NCBI RefSeq assembly: GCF_024158035.1
Contig: NZ_JAMZEK010000002.1
Coordinates: 248,001-312,000, forward strand
Direction: 5' to 3'
Source: Dyella lutea
GTDB taxonomy: Bacteria > Pseudomonadota > Gammaproteobacteria > Xanthomonadales > Rhodanobacteraceae
DNA: 64,000 nt
Shown here piece after piece: positions 24,774 to 33,856 of the stretch. The position numbers and the translations under genes are program-made. Under the pieces are notes generated by a model. That model saw only the letters and a list, made by a program, of their open reading frames with translations, was not told the origin of the DNA and ran no database searches. Position 1 is the first letter of the stretch; the number at the start of each line of letters is the position of its first letter.

Positions 24774-26858
24774 ATGAAAGTATGGGTGCTCGGTCTGGGG
24801 CTTGCGGGTCTTGCGTGGGGTTGTGCCGCGATGGCGGCGGGTTCAGGTCACCCCTTCACCGTCCACGACCTGGTCATGCTCGACCGTGTCAGCGACCCCC
24901 AGCTCTCGCCGGATGGTCGCTATGCCGCCTTCAGCGAGCGGCGGACCGACTATGCGGCGAACAAGGGCATCACCGCCGTGTACGTGCTGGACCTGAAGGG
25001 CTCGCACCAGCCGGTGCGGGTGGCCGACCATGCCGGCTCGGCGCGCTGGGCGCCGGACGGACGCAGCCTGTATTACGTGGCGCCGGCCGATGGGGTGGCG
25101 CAGCTGTGGCGGGTGACGATGGACCCTGCCAGGGGTGTCCAGGGCGGCACGCCGGTGCAGGTGAGCCACGGCGTGCTCGATCTCGGCGGCTACGCGCTCT
25201 CGCCGGATGGCCGCGCCGTAGCCCTGGATTACGAGGCGTACCTGGACTGCGCCGACCTGGCCTGCACCAAGGAGCGCATGGACGGCAACGCCTCGGACAA
25301 GTCCACCGGCACGCTCTACACGAAGTTGTTCGTGCGGCATTGGGATGCCTGGGCGACGGGTCGCCGCAACCAGTTGTACATCGCGCGCTTCAACGCGCAG
25401 GGCCAGTTGCCGGCCGAGCCCACGTGGCTCAGCAAGGGCATCGACGGCGACGTGCCGAGCAAGCCGTTCGGCGGCATAGAGGAGATCGCGTTTTCGCCGG
25501 ACAGCCGCAGCGTGTACTTCGGTGCGCGCATCGCCGGCAGCAGCGAGCCGTGGTCGACCAATTTCGACGTCTACCAGGTGCCGGCGGATGGTTCCGCACC
25601 ACCTCGCAACCTCACCGCGGCCAACCTGGCCTGGGATGCCTACCCGGTGCCCTCGCCGGACGGTCGCACCCTGTACTACCTGGCGATGAAGGAGCCGGGC
25701 TTCGAGTCCGACCGCTTCGCGATCATGGCGATCGACCTGTCCAGCGGCGCGATCCGCGAGGTCGATCCGCACTGGGACCGCTCCGCCGGCAGCCTGTCGA
25801 TCTCGGCCGACGGCAAGACGCTGTTCGCCACTGCCGACGATGAGGGCCAGCATCCGCTTTTCGCCATCGATGCGGCGAGCGGCGCCGTGCGCAAGCTGGT
25901 CGGCGAGGGCACGGTCGGTGGCTACTCGATGGCCGGCGACACGCTGCTGCTGGCGCGCGATGACCTGAGGCATCCGGCCGACCTGTACACCGTGAAGGCC
26001 AGCGGTCGCGGCTTGCGCCAGGTCACCCACGCCAATGCGGCACGGCTCAAGTCCGCGCAGATGGGGGACTTCGAGTTCTTCACCTTCTCCGGTGCCGGCG
26101 ACCAGACGGTGCAGGGCTACGTGGTGAAGCCGGCCGGCTACCAGCGCGGCAAGCGCTATCCGGTGGCCTTCATCGTCCACGGCGGTCCGCAGGGTGCGAT
26201 GAACAACGGCTGGAGCTACCGCTGGAACCCGCAGACCTACGCCGGCCAGGGCTTTGCCGTGGTCACGGTCAACTTCCACGGCTCCACCGGTTACGGCCAG
26301 GCCTTTACCAACGCCATCTCCGGCGACTGGGGCGGCAAGCCGCTGGAGGATCTGAAGCTTGGCTGGAAGGCGGCGCTGGCGAAGTACGCCTTCCTCGACG
26401 GGGACCGTGCCTGTGCGCTCGGCGCCAGCTACGGCGGCTACATGGTGTACTGGATGGCGGGTGTGTGGAACCAGCCGTGGAAGTGCTTCGTCGACCATGA
26501 CGGCGTGTTCGACGCGCGGATGATGTACTACGCCACCGACGAACTGTGGTTCGAGGAGAAGGAAAACGGCGGCACGCCGTTCGATCACCCGCAGAACTAC
26601 GAGCGCTTCAACCCGGTCGACCACGTCAAGGACTGGCGCGTGCCGATGCTGGTGGTGCACAGCGGCCACGACTTCCGCATCCCGATCACCCAGGGCCTGG
26701 GTGCGTTCACCGCCCTGCAGCGCCGGGGCATCCCCAGCGAGTTCCTCACCTTCCCGGACGAGAACCACTTCGTGCTGAAGCCGCAGAACAGCGTGCAGTG
26801 GCACGAGACGGTGAATGCGTGGCTGAAGAAGTGGACCTCGGGGGCTGCAAGCCCGTAG
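24774..26858 (+). CDS. S9 family serine peptidase (dipeptidyl/acylaminoacyl peptidase type)
   Basis: 694 aa with an N-terminal signal peptide (MKVWVLGLGLAGLAWGCAAMA), hence periplasmic. A seven-bladed WD40-like beta-propeller (about 25-420, repeated SPDGR and SADGK blades) precedes an alpha/beta-hydrolase domain with Ser552 in GASYGGYM, Asp633 in HSGHDFRIP and His665 in ENHF. Such enzymes remove dipeptides or acyl-amino acids from peptides. The start ATG has GAGGGGAAATGAC before it. The last codons (GCAAGCCCGTAG) run into a REP-like sequence, and the TAG stop falls in a GTAGGTGCGGC REP head. Confidence 0.92.
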   Translation: MKVWVLGLGLAGLAWGCAAMAAGSGHPFTVHDLVMLDRVSDPQLSPDGRYAAFSERRTDYAANKGITAVYVLDLKGSHQPVRVADHAGSARWAPDGRSLYYVAPADGVAQLWRVTMDPARGVQGGTPVQVSHGVLDLGGYALSPDGRAVALDYEAYLDCADLACTKERMDGNASDKSTGTLYTKLFVRHWDAWATGRRNQLYIARFNAQGQLPAEPTWLSKGIDGDVPSKPFGGIEEIAFSPDSRSVYFGARIAGSSEPWSTNFDVYQVPADGSAPPRNLTAANLAWDAYPVPSPDGRTLYYLAMKEPGFESDRFAIMAIDLSSGAIREVDPHWDRSAGSLSISADGKTLFATADDEGQHPLFAIDAASGAVRKLVGEGTVGGYSMAGDTLLLARDDLRHPADLYTVKASGRGLRQVTHANAARLKSAQMGDFEFFTFSGAGDQTVQGYVVKPAGYQRGKRYPVAFIVHGGPQGAMNNGWSYRWNPQTYAGQGFAVVTVNFHGSTGYGQAFTNAISGDWGGKPLEDLKLGWKAALAKYAFLDGDRACALGASYGGYMVYWMAGVWNQPWKCFVDHDGVFDARMMYYATDELWFEEKENGGTPFDHPQNYERFNPVDHVKDWRVPMLVVHSGHDFRIPITQGLGAFTALQRRGIPSEFLTFPDENHFVLKPQNSVQWHETVNAWLKKWTSGAASP

Positions 26859-26868
26859 GTGCGGCTTT

Positions 26869-27530
26869 TGTAGGAGCGACTTCAGTCGCGACGCTGCGGG
26901 AGTGAGGTGGGCTGTCGGGGCTGAAGCCCCTCCTACGGGGGGCGGCGTGTGGGCGGCTGTTGTGGGAGCGACTTCAGTCGTCACGCTGTGGGCGTGAGGT
27001 GGGCTGTCGGGGCTGAAGCCCCTCCTACGGGCGCGGTGTGTGGGCAGCTGTTGTGGGAGCGACTTCAGTCGTCACGCTGTGGGCGTGAGATGGGTTGTCG
27101 GGGCTGAAGCCCCTCCTACGGGGGCGGTGTGTGGGCAGCTGTTGTGGGAGCGACTTCAGTCGCGACGCTGTGGGCGTGAGATGGGTTGTCGGGGCTGAAG
27201 CCCCTCCTACGGGGGCGGCGTGTGGGCGGCTGTTGTGGGAGCGACTTCAGTCGCGACGCTGTGGGCGTGAGATGGGTTGTCGGGGCTGAAGCCCCTCCTA
27301 CGGGGGCGGTGTGTGGGCGGCTGTTGTGGGAGGGACTTCAGTCGCGACGCTGTGGGCGTGAGATGGGTTGTCGGGGCTGAAGCCCCTCCTACGGGGGCGG
27401 TGTGTGGGCGGCTGTTGTGGGAGCGACTTCAGTCGCGACGCTGTGGGCGTGAGATGGGTTGTCGGGGCTGAAGCCCCTCCTACGGGGGCGGCGTGTGGGC
27501 GGCTGTTGTGGGAGCGACTTCAGTCGCGAC
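26869..27530 (+). repeat. REP array 1: tandem units of 91 bp
   Basis: About seven and a half copies of a 91-bp unit. Each unit holds one forward REP (head GTGGGAG or GTAGGAG, hairpin GCGAC-TTCA-GTCGC) and one inverted REP (head GTAGGAG on the minus strand, hairpin GGGGC-TTCA-GCCCC), i.e. a BIME. Units differ by only a few bases; two carry GTCAC instead of GCGAC after the loop and one has GGGAGGGAC. The array fills the whole space from the peptidase stop to the RAYT stop; small repeated open frames in it are not genes. Confidence 0.93.
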
Positions 27531-28029
27531 ATGCTTGCACGTCATGCAGCCATGCCAGGTCGGCGGTATAGGTCGTATCCCAGTACGGATAGTCCAGGGG
27601 ATGCTCCACCAGTCCGGCTCTCACTGGATTGGCGATGAGGTAGCGCAGCGTCGCGGCAATGCCCTCGTCCTGACGCAAGGCGCGATCATGAAAGCCCGGC
27701 TGCCAGACGCCTCCGCGACGTTGGCAAGACCTGTTCACGGCGTGAGCCGTTGTTCCCTTGAAACGCTGCATCGTGGCTGCGAGCGTAGTGCCATGGCCCA
27801 GTTCGATTAAGCCATGCCAGTGGTCGGGCATCAGCACCCAGCCCAGACATCTGGCTGGGCCCCACGTCTTGGCCGTCGCCGAGAGTGAGGAAACCACGCT
27901 GGCCAACTGCCGATCCAGAAAAATGCGCTGGCGGCCTGCGGTGACGGTGGTGAGCAGGTATATACCGCCCGGGATCGAGTGTCGGCCGCGGCGCAGTTGT
28001 CGGTATCCGACGTTAGCTTGCTGGGTCAT
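27520..28029 (-). CDS. REP-associated tyrosine transposase (RAYT, Y1/IS200-like)
   Basis: 169 aa, HUH-type single-strand transposase of the Y1_Tnp superfamily. Metal-binding motif His70-Trp-His72 in LMPDHWHGLIE; nucleophile Tyr130 in TLRYLIANPVRAG; GGVWQPGFHDRALR is typical of RAYTs. RAYTs act on the REP sequences found with them and are single-copy housekeeping-like transposases, not mobile IS elements. REP arrays lie on both sides. Its own stop TGA falls within the last forward REP of array 1 (codons CGC GAC TGA). ATG 28029 is chosen; an upstream ATG at 28074 adds 15 residues without homology. Confidence 0.9.
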   Translation of the reverse strand: MTQQANVGYRQLRRGRHSIPGGIYLLTTVTAGRQRIFLDRQLASVVSSLSATAKTWGPARCLGWVLMPDHWHGLIELGHGTTLAATMQRFKGTTAHAVNRSCQRRGGVWQPGFHDRALRQDEGIAATLRYLIANPVRAGLVEHPLDYPYWDTTYTADLAWLHDVQACRD

Positions 28030-28158
28030 GCCGGCAGGATCACCCGTAGCTGGATGTTGGTCTGTCGGTTGCAACCGAAAAGGGTGTGGTGCCCGACCGT
28101 GGCGCGGTCACATTTCCCAGGGGCGGTGCCGAACCAGCCCTGCCGGGGTTGATCGGCG

Positions 28159-28456
28159 GTCGGGGCTGAAGCCCCTCCTACGAGGTCGAGGGGCTGGGCT
28201 TTGTGGGAGCGGCTTCAGCCGCGACGCTGTGGGCGTGAGGTGATGGTTGTCGGGGCTGAAGCCCCTCCTACGGGGGTGAAGGGCTGGGCTTTGTGGGAGC
28301 GGCTTCAACCGCGACGCTGTGGGCGTGAGGTGATGGTTGCCGGGGCTGAAGCCCCTCCTACGGGGGTGAACGGCTGGGCTTTGTGGGTGCGGCTTCAGCC
28401 GCGACGCTGTGGGCGTGAGGTGATGGTTGTCGGGGCTGAAGCCCCTCCTACGGGGG
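28159..28456 (+). repeat. REP array 2: tandem units of 90 bp
   Basis: Four inverted REPs (GGGGC-TTCA-GCCCC hairpin on the minus strand) alternate with three forward REPs (GTGGGAG head, GCGGC-TTCA-GCCGC hairpin), with an exact 90-bp period. The spacer differs from array 1 (GTGAGGTGATGGTTG rather than GTGAGATGGGTTG). It fills most of the gap between the RAYT and corA; the 130 bases between the RAYT start and the array hold nothing else I recognise. Confidence 0.92.
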
Positions 28457-28495
28457 CGATTGCTCAGGATCGAGCTTGGCGCCGTTTCCGTCCGC

Positions 28496-29515
28496 TCACA
28501 GCCAGCGCGACTTGCGCAACCAGGCGAAGATCCCGCCGACCACCGCGATCACCAGCACGATCATGGTCGGGTAGGCCCAGGGCTTGTCCAGTTCCGGCAT
28601 GTGGTGGAAGTTCATGCCGTACCAGCTGGTGATCAGGGTCGGTGCGGCCAGCATGGCGGCCCAGCCGGCGAGCTTCTTCATCACCTCGTTCTGGCCGAAG
28701 GTGACCAGGGACAGGTTGATGTTGATGGTGGCGCCGAGCATTTCGCGCATCGCGCTGACCGACTCGTTGACGCGGAACACGTGGTCGTAGACGTCGCGGA
28801 AGTAGGCGCGCAGGTCTTCCGGAATGAGGTTGGGATGCAGCCGCACCAGCTGGCTGATCACGTCCTGCAGCGGGGCCACCGCCAGTCGCAGCGTCATCAG
28901 GTCACGCTGCATGTCGTAGAGGCGTTTGACCGTATCGCGGTTGAAGGCTTCGGCGAAGATGTCCTGTTCGAGTTCCTGCAGCTCCTCGCGGAAGTCCCGT
29001 ACGATCGGCATCAGGTTGTCGACGATGAAGTCGAGTACACCGTAGAGACCGTAGCTGGGGCCGAGCGCGAGCAGGTCGGGCGAGTGCTCGCAGGTGCGAC
29101 GTGCCGGTGCGTAGGAGAGCGAGGCGCCATGGCGCACCGTCACCAGGTAACGCGGTCCGAGGAAGATGTGGGTCTCGCCAAAGGCCAGCTTGCCGGCCAC
29201 CAGCTGCGCGGTCTGTACCACGATGAACAGCGAGTCGCCGTACGACTCGATCTTGGTGCGCTGGTGGGCGTGGTGGGCGTCCTCGATCGCCAGGTCGTGC
29301 AGGTCGAATTCCTCCTGCAGCTTTTCCAGCAGCGGTTCGTCCGGCTCGTGCAGGCCCACCCATACGAAGGTATCCGGCTCGGCCAGCACGTCGCTGATCG
29401 CGTCGAGCGTGATGTCGCCGATACGCCGGCCGTCGCGATGGTAGGCGACGCAATTCACCACCATCTGGCCAGGCGAAACGGGAGTGTCGGTGCAGGCGGG
29501 CGTGGGTAGCGGCAT
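28496..29515 (-). CDS. corA: CorA-family magnesium/cobalt transporter
   Basis: 339 aa. A large cytoplasmic N-terminal domain (VWVGLHEPDEPLLEKLQEEFDLHDLAIEDA) is followed by a long stalk helix and two C-terminal membrane helices, the first ending in the signature YGMNFHHMPEL (GMN). The end is positively charged (WLRKSRWL). It forms a pentameric channel for Mg2+ or Co2+. ATG 29515 is chosen; 29464 (MVVNCVAY) is also possible. It follows the DUF4105 gene after 36 bases. Confidence 0.93.
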   Translation of the reverse strand: MPLPTPACTDTPVSPGQMVVNCVAYHRDGRRIGDITLDAISDVLAEPDTFVWVGLHEPDEPLLEKLQEEFDLHDLAIEDAHHAHQRTKIESYGDSLFIVVQTAQLVAGKLAFGETHIFLGPRYLVTVRHGASLSYAPARRTCEHSPDLLALGPSYGLYGVLDFIVDNLMPIVRDFREELQELEQDIFAEAFNRDTVKRLYDMQRDLMTLRLAVAPLQDVISQLVRLHPNLIPEDLRAYFRDVYDHVFRVNESVSAMREMLGATININLSLVTFGQNEVMKKLAGWAAMLAAPTLITSWYGMNFHHMPELDKPWAYPTMIVLVIAVVGGIFAWLRKSRWL

Positions 29516-29551
29516 GGCCGAATCATGCCCGCCCGATGCGTGAAGGGGCAA

Positions 29552-30784
29552 TCACGCCACGCCGGTGGGTGCCCCTCGTGCCGCACGCAGCGACCACGCA
29601 AGCGCCAGCCACAGCGGCAGGCCCAGCAGTAACCAGGGCTGGTTCTGCTGGACCACGCCCGGCAGCAGGTGCAGCGCAAGCGCGGCCAGGCCGGCCAGCA
29701 GTTGGCCGATCAGCAAGAGGTCTTCCCACTTTCGCGCCGGGCGCAGGTGAACCGCGCGCCAGACGGCGGGGATGAGGGCGAGTGCGAACGGGTTGAACAG
29801 CAGCAGGTTGGCGTTGGCCCACGCCGAATGGTGGCTGGTCAGCGTCCACAGGCCGAGCATCAGCAGTCCCGCCAGTCCGGCCAGCGACAGCCACAGCGTG
29901 CCGAGGACCGCGAACATGACCGGCGCCCGGCGGCGGGCGAGGATCAGCAGCAGCGCGATCGTCGCTCCGGCCACGCCCAGCGGACCGCGCAGGTCGGGCG
30001 CCTGCGGTGGCGGAACCTGGACGCGGTTCGGCGAGACCTCCCGCTCGTCCACGACCAGCGGTTGCTCACCGCCGCGGCCATCGGGCACCTTCACCGAGCG
30101 CAGCTCGTGCTGCAGCACCATCGGGATGAAGCTCTCCTGCCAGCCGGTGAGCGGCTGGTCGGCGTAGGGGCCGAGGCCGAAATCGAGCAGCAGCATCAGC
30201 CAGGGCTGGGCGCTCATCAGGCGGTTGGTCTGCTGGCGGAAGGTCATGCTGCCCGGACGCTTGGTCAGGGTGGCCTTCAGGAGGCCGCCGAGCGCCTTGT
30301 CCAGCGCATCGCGGACACGGGTGCTGCAGTTGTCGACGTAGTAGTCGTAGTCGTATCGGGCATTCCCCGGGCGCAGGTTCCACAGCAGGAAGTCGCGCAG
30401 GGCGGCGGCCTGCTCCGGAGTGAAGGCGAGGCGCTGGCGGGTGATCGAGCGGCCGGCCTGCACGTACCACGCGGTATCGTCGTCCGTGGGCTCGGCATCC
30501 ATCAGGTAGTGCATGCGGCCGCGTGCGAAGTTGAGCAGGAAGCCCTTTTCGTCGAAGTCGAACACGCCGTAGTTGAAGCTGATCGCCTGGCCGTCCCGGG
30601 TATCGCGAAGCTCGATGGCAATGTGCCCGAAGCGCTCCCAGTAGGTGTCGCCTGGGCCATAGGTGATCACCGTGACCTGCAGCTGGTCGCCCGGGGCATC
30701 GGTGATGCCGGCATGGGCGGGCAGGGCGACGGCGCCCAGGAGGATCAGCAGGAGCAGCGCAAGGCTGCGGCGTATCAGGTGCAT
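29552..30784 (-). CDS. DUF4105 membrane protein of unknown function
   Basis: 410 aa. Signal peptide (LIRRSLALLLLILLGAVALPAHA), a periplasmic DUF4105 domain (about 25-260) with YGPGDTYWERFGHIAIELRD, FNYGVFDFDEKGFLLNFARGRMHY and YDYYVDNCSTRVRDAL, then four or so C-terminal membrane helices. The conserved His (FGHIAI) and Cys (DNCSTR) recall NlpC/P60- or lipoprotein-processing-type cysteine hydrolases, but no function has been proved to my knowledge. It precedes corA in a likely two-gene operon. Confidence 0.8.
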   Translation of the reverse strand: MHLIRRSLALLLLILLGAVALPAHAGITDAPGDQLQVTVITYGPGDTYWERFGHIAIELRDTRDGQAISFNYGVFDFDEKGFLLNFARGRMHYLMDAEPTDDDTAWYVQAGRSITRQRLAFTPEQAAALRDFLLWNLRPGNARYDYDYYVDNCSTRVRDALDKALGGLLKATLTKRPGSMTFRQQTNRLMSAQPWLMLLLDFGLGPYADQPLTGWQESFIPMVLQHELRSVKVPDGRGGEQPLVVDEREVSPNRVQVPPPQAPDLRGPLGVAGATIALLLILARRRAPVMFAVLGTLWLSLAGLAGLLMLGLWTLTSHHSAWANANLLLFNPFALALIPAVWRAVHLRPARKWEDLLLIGQLLAGLAALALHLLPGVVQQNQPWLLLGLPLWLALAWSLRAARGAPTGVA

Positions 30785-30845
30785 CGGGGGCACGCCGTGG
30801 AGCGGGGAGGACGTCACTCTAGAGGGCGCCTGCCGGTGTGTCGAC

Positions 30846-30918
30846 GCAGGAGCGCATCCTGTGCGCGATGCTCTTCGTCACGTGACCAAAAGCTGTCGCG
30901 CACAAGGTGCGCTCCTAC
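30846..30918. repeat. BIME of a second REP class
   Basis: Two inverted copies of a REP with head GTAGGAGC and palindrome GCGCA-CCCTG-TGCGC type (left copy GCAGGAGCGCATCCTGTGCG, right copy ends GTGCGCTCCTAC). It sits between the DUF4105 start and the corC stop. The same class recurs at 37.5 kb. Confidence 0.8.
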
Positions 30919-30921
30919 AGG

Positions 30922-31773
30922 TCAGTCCTGCACCGGCCGCGGGCCGACACGGAACTGCTGTACGCGCCGGTCGTCGGCTTCGGTGACGTGGAACAGAAAA
31001 TCGCCGATGGCGATCTCCTCGCCGACTTCAGGTAGATGGCCGAACTCGGAGGTGACCATGCCGCCGATGGTGTCGAACTCCTCGTCGGAGTAGGTCGAAC
31101 CGGTCTGCTCGTTGAAGTCGGCGATCGGGGTGAGTGCGCTGACCAGCCAATCGCCGCCCGGCTGGGCGTGCATCAGGGTGGGTTCTTCCTCGTCGTCGTG
31201 CTCGTCGTCGATCTCGCCGACGATCTGCTCGAGCACGTCCTCGATGGTGATCAGGCCGGCCACGCCGCCGTACTCGTCGACCACCAGCGCCATGTGGTTG
31301 CGGGTGAGCCGGAACTCGGCCAGCAGCACGTTCAGCCGCATCGACTCGGGAATCAGCACCGCCGGGCGCAGGATGGCGCGGATGTCGAAATGCTCGCCGT
31401 CGCCGAAGTACTTCAGCAAGTCCTTGGCCAGCAGGATGCCGAGGATCTCGTCCTTGTCCTCGCCGTGGACCGGGAAGCGGGAGTGGCCGGATTCGACCAC
31501 TGCGGCGAGGATGTCATTGAGCGGGGAGTCGGCCGAGATCATCACGATCTGCGCACGCGGGACCATCACGTCGTCCACGCTCAGTTCGGTGACCTTCAGC
31601 GCACCCTCGACCATGGTGAGGGTGTCTTTGGAGAGGAGGCCGTTGGCCTGGGCTGCTCGCAGCTCCTCGACCAGTTCCTCGCGATTGCGCGGCTCGCCGG
31701 AAAACATGTGGCCCAGTCGATCCCACCATGATCGGTGGGCCGGGCCGCCGGTACTGCCAGGGTCGTCGTTCAT
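30922..31773 (-). CDS. corC: HlyC/CorC family CBS-domain protein
   Basis: 283 aa, cytoplasmic. Two CBS domains (about 70-195; VMVPRAQIVMISADSPL, SRFPVHGEDKDEILGILLAKDLL, HMALVVDEYGGVAGLITIEDVLEQIVGEIDDEHD) and a C-terminal CorC_HlyC transporter-associated domain (205-280). YbeX/CorC takes part in Mg/Co homeostasis and, in E. coli, in ribosome function. It belongs to the phoH-ybeY-corC group but is parted from ybeY by a 0.4-kb REP array. Confidence 0.93.
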   Translation of the reverse strand: MNDDPGSTGGPAHRSWWDRLGHMFSGEPRNREELVEELRAAQANGLLSKDTLTMVEGALKVTELSVDDVMVPRAQIVMISADSPLNDILAAVVESGHSRFPVHGEDKDEILGILLAKDLLKYFGDGEHFDIRAILRPAVLIPESMRLNVLLAEFRLTRNHMALVVDEYGGVAGLITIEDVLEQIVGEIDDEHDDEEEPTLMHAQPGGDWLVSALTPIADFNEQTGSTYSDEEFDTIGGMVTSEFGHLPEVGEEIAIGDFLFHVTEADDRRVQQFRVGPRPVQD

Positions 31774-31888
31774 TACTCTGGGAAGCTCTGCCCGAAGCCG
31801 GGCGGAAACGGCAGTCTAGCCGAAATGACCTGTCGATTCAGCGCATTGGGGAGCATGGGGAGGTGGCGTGATGCGGAGCCGTGTCACT

Positions 31889-32267
31889 GTCGGGGCTGAA
31901 GCCCCTCCCACAGGGAGCCGGGCGGGCTTTTGTAGGAGCGGCTTCAGCCGCGACTCTGGTGGCTTGCGGTACGGGTTGTCGGGGCTGAAGCCCCTCCCAC
32001 AGGGAGCCGGGCGGGCTTTTGTAGGAGCGGCTTCAGCCGCGACGCTGGTGGCTTGCGGTACGGGTTGTCGGGGCTGAAGCCCCTCCCACAGAGAGCCGGG
32101 CGGGCTTTTGTAGGAGCGGCTTCAGCCGCGACGCCGGTGGCTTGCGATATGGGTTGTCGGGGCTGAAGCCCCTCCCACAGGGAGCCGGGCGGGCTTTTGC
32201 AGGAGCGGCTTCAGCCGCGACGCCAGTGGCTTGCGATTGGGTTGTCGGAGCCGACGCCCCTCCTGCC
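31889..32267 (+). repeat. REP array 3: tandem units of 89 bp
   Basis: Four forward REPs (head GTAGGAG, hairpin GCGGC-TTCA-GCCGC, first bases at about 31931, 32020, 32109 and 32198, exact 89-bp spacing) alternate with four inverted REPs (head GTGGGAG on the minus strand, hairpin GGGGC-TTCA-GCCCC) and a fifth decayed one. The last unit has lost palindromic symmetry. The array lies between corC and ybeY; no gene is in the remaining 115 bases before it. Confidence 0.92.
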
Positions 32268-32289
32268 GCGAGCCGCCGGGTGCCGGCTC

Positions 32290-32754
32290 CTACGGGCGAT
32301 ACGGATCGGCGATACCAAGCCCGGCCAGGATGCGCGTCTCCAGCGCCTCCATCGCCTCGGCCTCGCTCTCGACGATGTGGTCGTAGCCGAGCAGGTGCAG
32401 GACGCCGTGCACGGTGAGGTGGGCCCAGTGGTCGCGCGGCGCCTTGCCCTGTTCGGCGGCTTCGCGGGCCACCACCGGGGCGCAGATCACGATGTCGCCG
32501 ATCAGCGGCAGCTTGAGTCCGGGCGGCAGGTCGGCCTCGAACGAGAGCACGTTGGTGGCGTAGTCCTTGCCGCGGTAGTCGCGGTTGAGCGAGCGGCCTT
32601 CGTCGGCATCGACGAGACGGATCGACAGCTCGGTGGCCCGGCGTCGTTTCGCGCCGCGGAGCGCAGCCTCCACCCAGCGGCGGAAGCTGGCGGCGGACGG
32701 CACGCCGGCGCGCGACACGGCATAGCCGACGTGCACCACCGTGTTCGCGCTCAT
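32290..32754 (-). CDS. ybeY: Endoribonuclease YbeY (16S rRNA maturation)
   Basis: 154 aa. The zinc-binding signature [11 protein letters not shown] gives His116, His120 and His126; [30 protein letters not shown] is also typical. YbeY trims the 3' end of 16S rRNA and takes part in ribosome quality control. The ATG overlaps the phoH stop (ATGA). The stop TAG reads CCGTAGGAGCCGGC, which is a REP head, so a REP defines the C-terminus. Confidence 0.95.
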   Translation of the reverse strand: MSANTVVHVGYAVSRAGVPSAASFRRWVEAALRGAKRRRATELSIRLVDADEGRSLNRDYRGKDYATNVLSFEADLPPGLKLPLIGDIVICAPVVAREAAEQGKAPRDHWAHLTVHGVLHLLGYDHIVESEAEAMEALETRILAGLGIADPYRP

Positions 32755-33743
32755 CCGCCGCTGCCCTTGGCCGCCTCGGCCGCAGCCTCGAACGACTCGT
32801 ACGCGCGTACGATCTTCGCCACCAGCGGGTGGCGCACCACGTCGCGCGAGGTGAAGAAGGTGAAGCTGATGCCGTCCACGCCGCGCAATACCTCGATCGC
32901 GTGGCGCAGGCCCGAGCGCACGTTGCGCGGCAGGTCCACCTGGGAGACGTCGCCGGTGATCACCGCCACCGAGCCGAAGCCGATGCGGGTGAGGAACATC
33001 TTCATCTGCTCGACGGTGGTGTTCTGCGCCTCGTCGAGGATCACGTAGGAGTCGTTGAGGGTGCGTCCGCGCATGTAGGCCAGCGGCGCGATCTCGATCA
33101 CGTTGCGCTCCATCAGCTTGGCGACCTTCTCGAAGCCGAGCATTTCGTACAGCGCGTCGTACAGCGGGCGCAGGTACGGGTCGACCTTCTGGCTGAGGTC
33201 GCCGGGCAGGAAACCCAGCTTCTCGCCGGCCTCCACCGCCGGGCGTACCAGCAGCAGGCGCTGCACGCGGTTGGCTTCCAGCGCCTCGACCGCACTGGCC
33301 ACGGCCAGGTAGGTTTTGCCGGTGCCGGCCGGGCCGACGCCGAAGCTGATGTCGTGGCTGGTGATCGCGTGCAGGTAGCGCGCCTGGTTCGGACCGCGTC
33401 CCTTGATCACGCCGCGCTTGACCTTGATCACCACCTCCTGCGCCGACTCGGCGGCTTCGGCCGCCATCGCGTCGATGCCCGACTCGGCCAGGTGCAGGTG
33501 GATCACCGCGCCGGTCAGCGATTCGCTGGCGGTGGCGTCGTACAGGGCGCGCAGCACCTTTTCGGCCGCACCGGTGGCGGCGTCGTCGCCGATCACCTGG
33601 AAGATGCCGCCGCGGTGGTTGATCTCCACGCCGAGGCGCAGCTCGACCTGGCGCAGGTGCTCGTCGAACGGGCCGCACAGGTTGGCCAGGCGGGCGTTGT
33701 CGATCGGATCGAGGGTGAAATCGCGTTGGTTCAGGGGGCTCAT
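32751..33743 (-). CDS. phoH: PhoH-like ATPase
   Basis: 330 aa, homologue of E. coli YbeZ. A KH-like N-terminal region precedes the ATPase core with Walker A GPAGTGKT (137-144) and Walker B VILDEAQN (about 235), then [19 protein letters not shown]. It works with YbeY in RNA metabolism, and their ATGA overlap agrees. Its usual upstream partner miaB is 3.9 kb away, separated by an ABC exporter operon on the opposite strand. Confidence 0.95.
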   Translation of the reverse strand: MSPLNQRDFTLDPIDNARLANLCGPFDEHLRQVELRLGVEINHRGGIFQVIGDDAATGAAEKVLRALYDATASESLTGAVIHLHLAESGIDAMAAEAAESAQEVVIKVKRGVIKGRGPNQARYLHAITSHDISFGVGPAGTGKTYLAVASAVEALEANRVQRLLLVRPAVEAGEKLGFLPGDLSQKVDPYLRPLYDALYEMLGFEKVAKLMERNVIEIAPLAYMRGRTLNDSYVILDEAQNTTVEQMKMFLTRIGFGSVAVITGDVSQVDLPRNVRSGLRHAIEVLRGVDGISFTFFTSRDVVRHPLVAKIVRAYESFEAAAEAAKGSGG

Positions 33744-33825
33744 AGACCCGCCAGCATAACGCGGAAGCCGCTCGATCCGTGCCCGGACCGGGCACGAGTG
33801 GGGCGTGATGCCGCTGCCCTTGCGT

Positions 33826-33851
33826 TTAAATTAATCATTGAATTAATTTAA
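33826..33851. promoter_or_regulatory. Perfect AT-rich palindrome, operator of the TetR gene
   Basis: TTAAATTAAT, six bases, ATTAATTTAA: a perfect 10-bp inverted repeat in otherwise very GC-rich DNA, ending 5 bases before the tetR ATG. It is the expected size of a TetR-family dimer site and lies in the 113-bp divergent spacer with phoH, so it could govern both directions. Confidence 0.75.
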
Positions 33852-33856
33852 GGCGC

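Noticed and set aside
24843-26984. 713-aa open frame antisense to the S9 peptidase
   Set aside because: Shadow of a strongly supported gene with a full catalytic triad; low-complexity Arg/His composition.
27095-27571. Four nearly identical 64-67-aa open frames spaced by 91 bases
   Set aside because: They are products of reading through the 91-bp REP units, with no ribosome-binding site; the repeat itself explains them.
26869-32267. Possible CRISPR arrays because of regular repeats
   Set aside because: The spacers between palindromes are as conserved as the palindromes, the units are BIMEs with inverted REPs, and no cas gene is present.
32754-33795. ybeY reading frame extended upstream through phoH (501 aa)
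   Set aside because: The extension is an out-of-frame shadow of phoH; the ATGA overlap and the YbeY N-terminus place the start at 32754.
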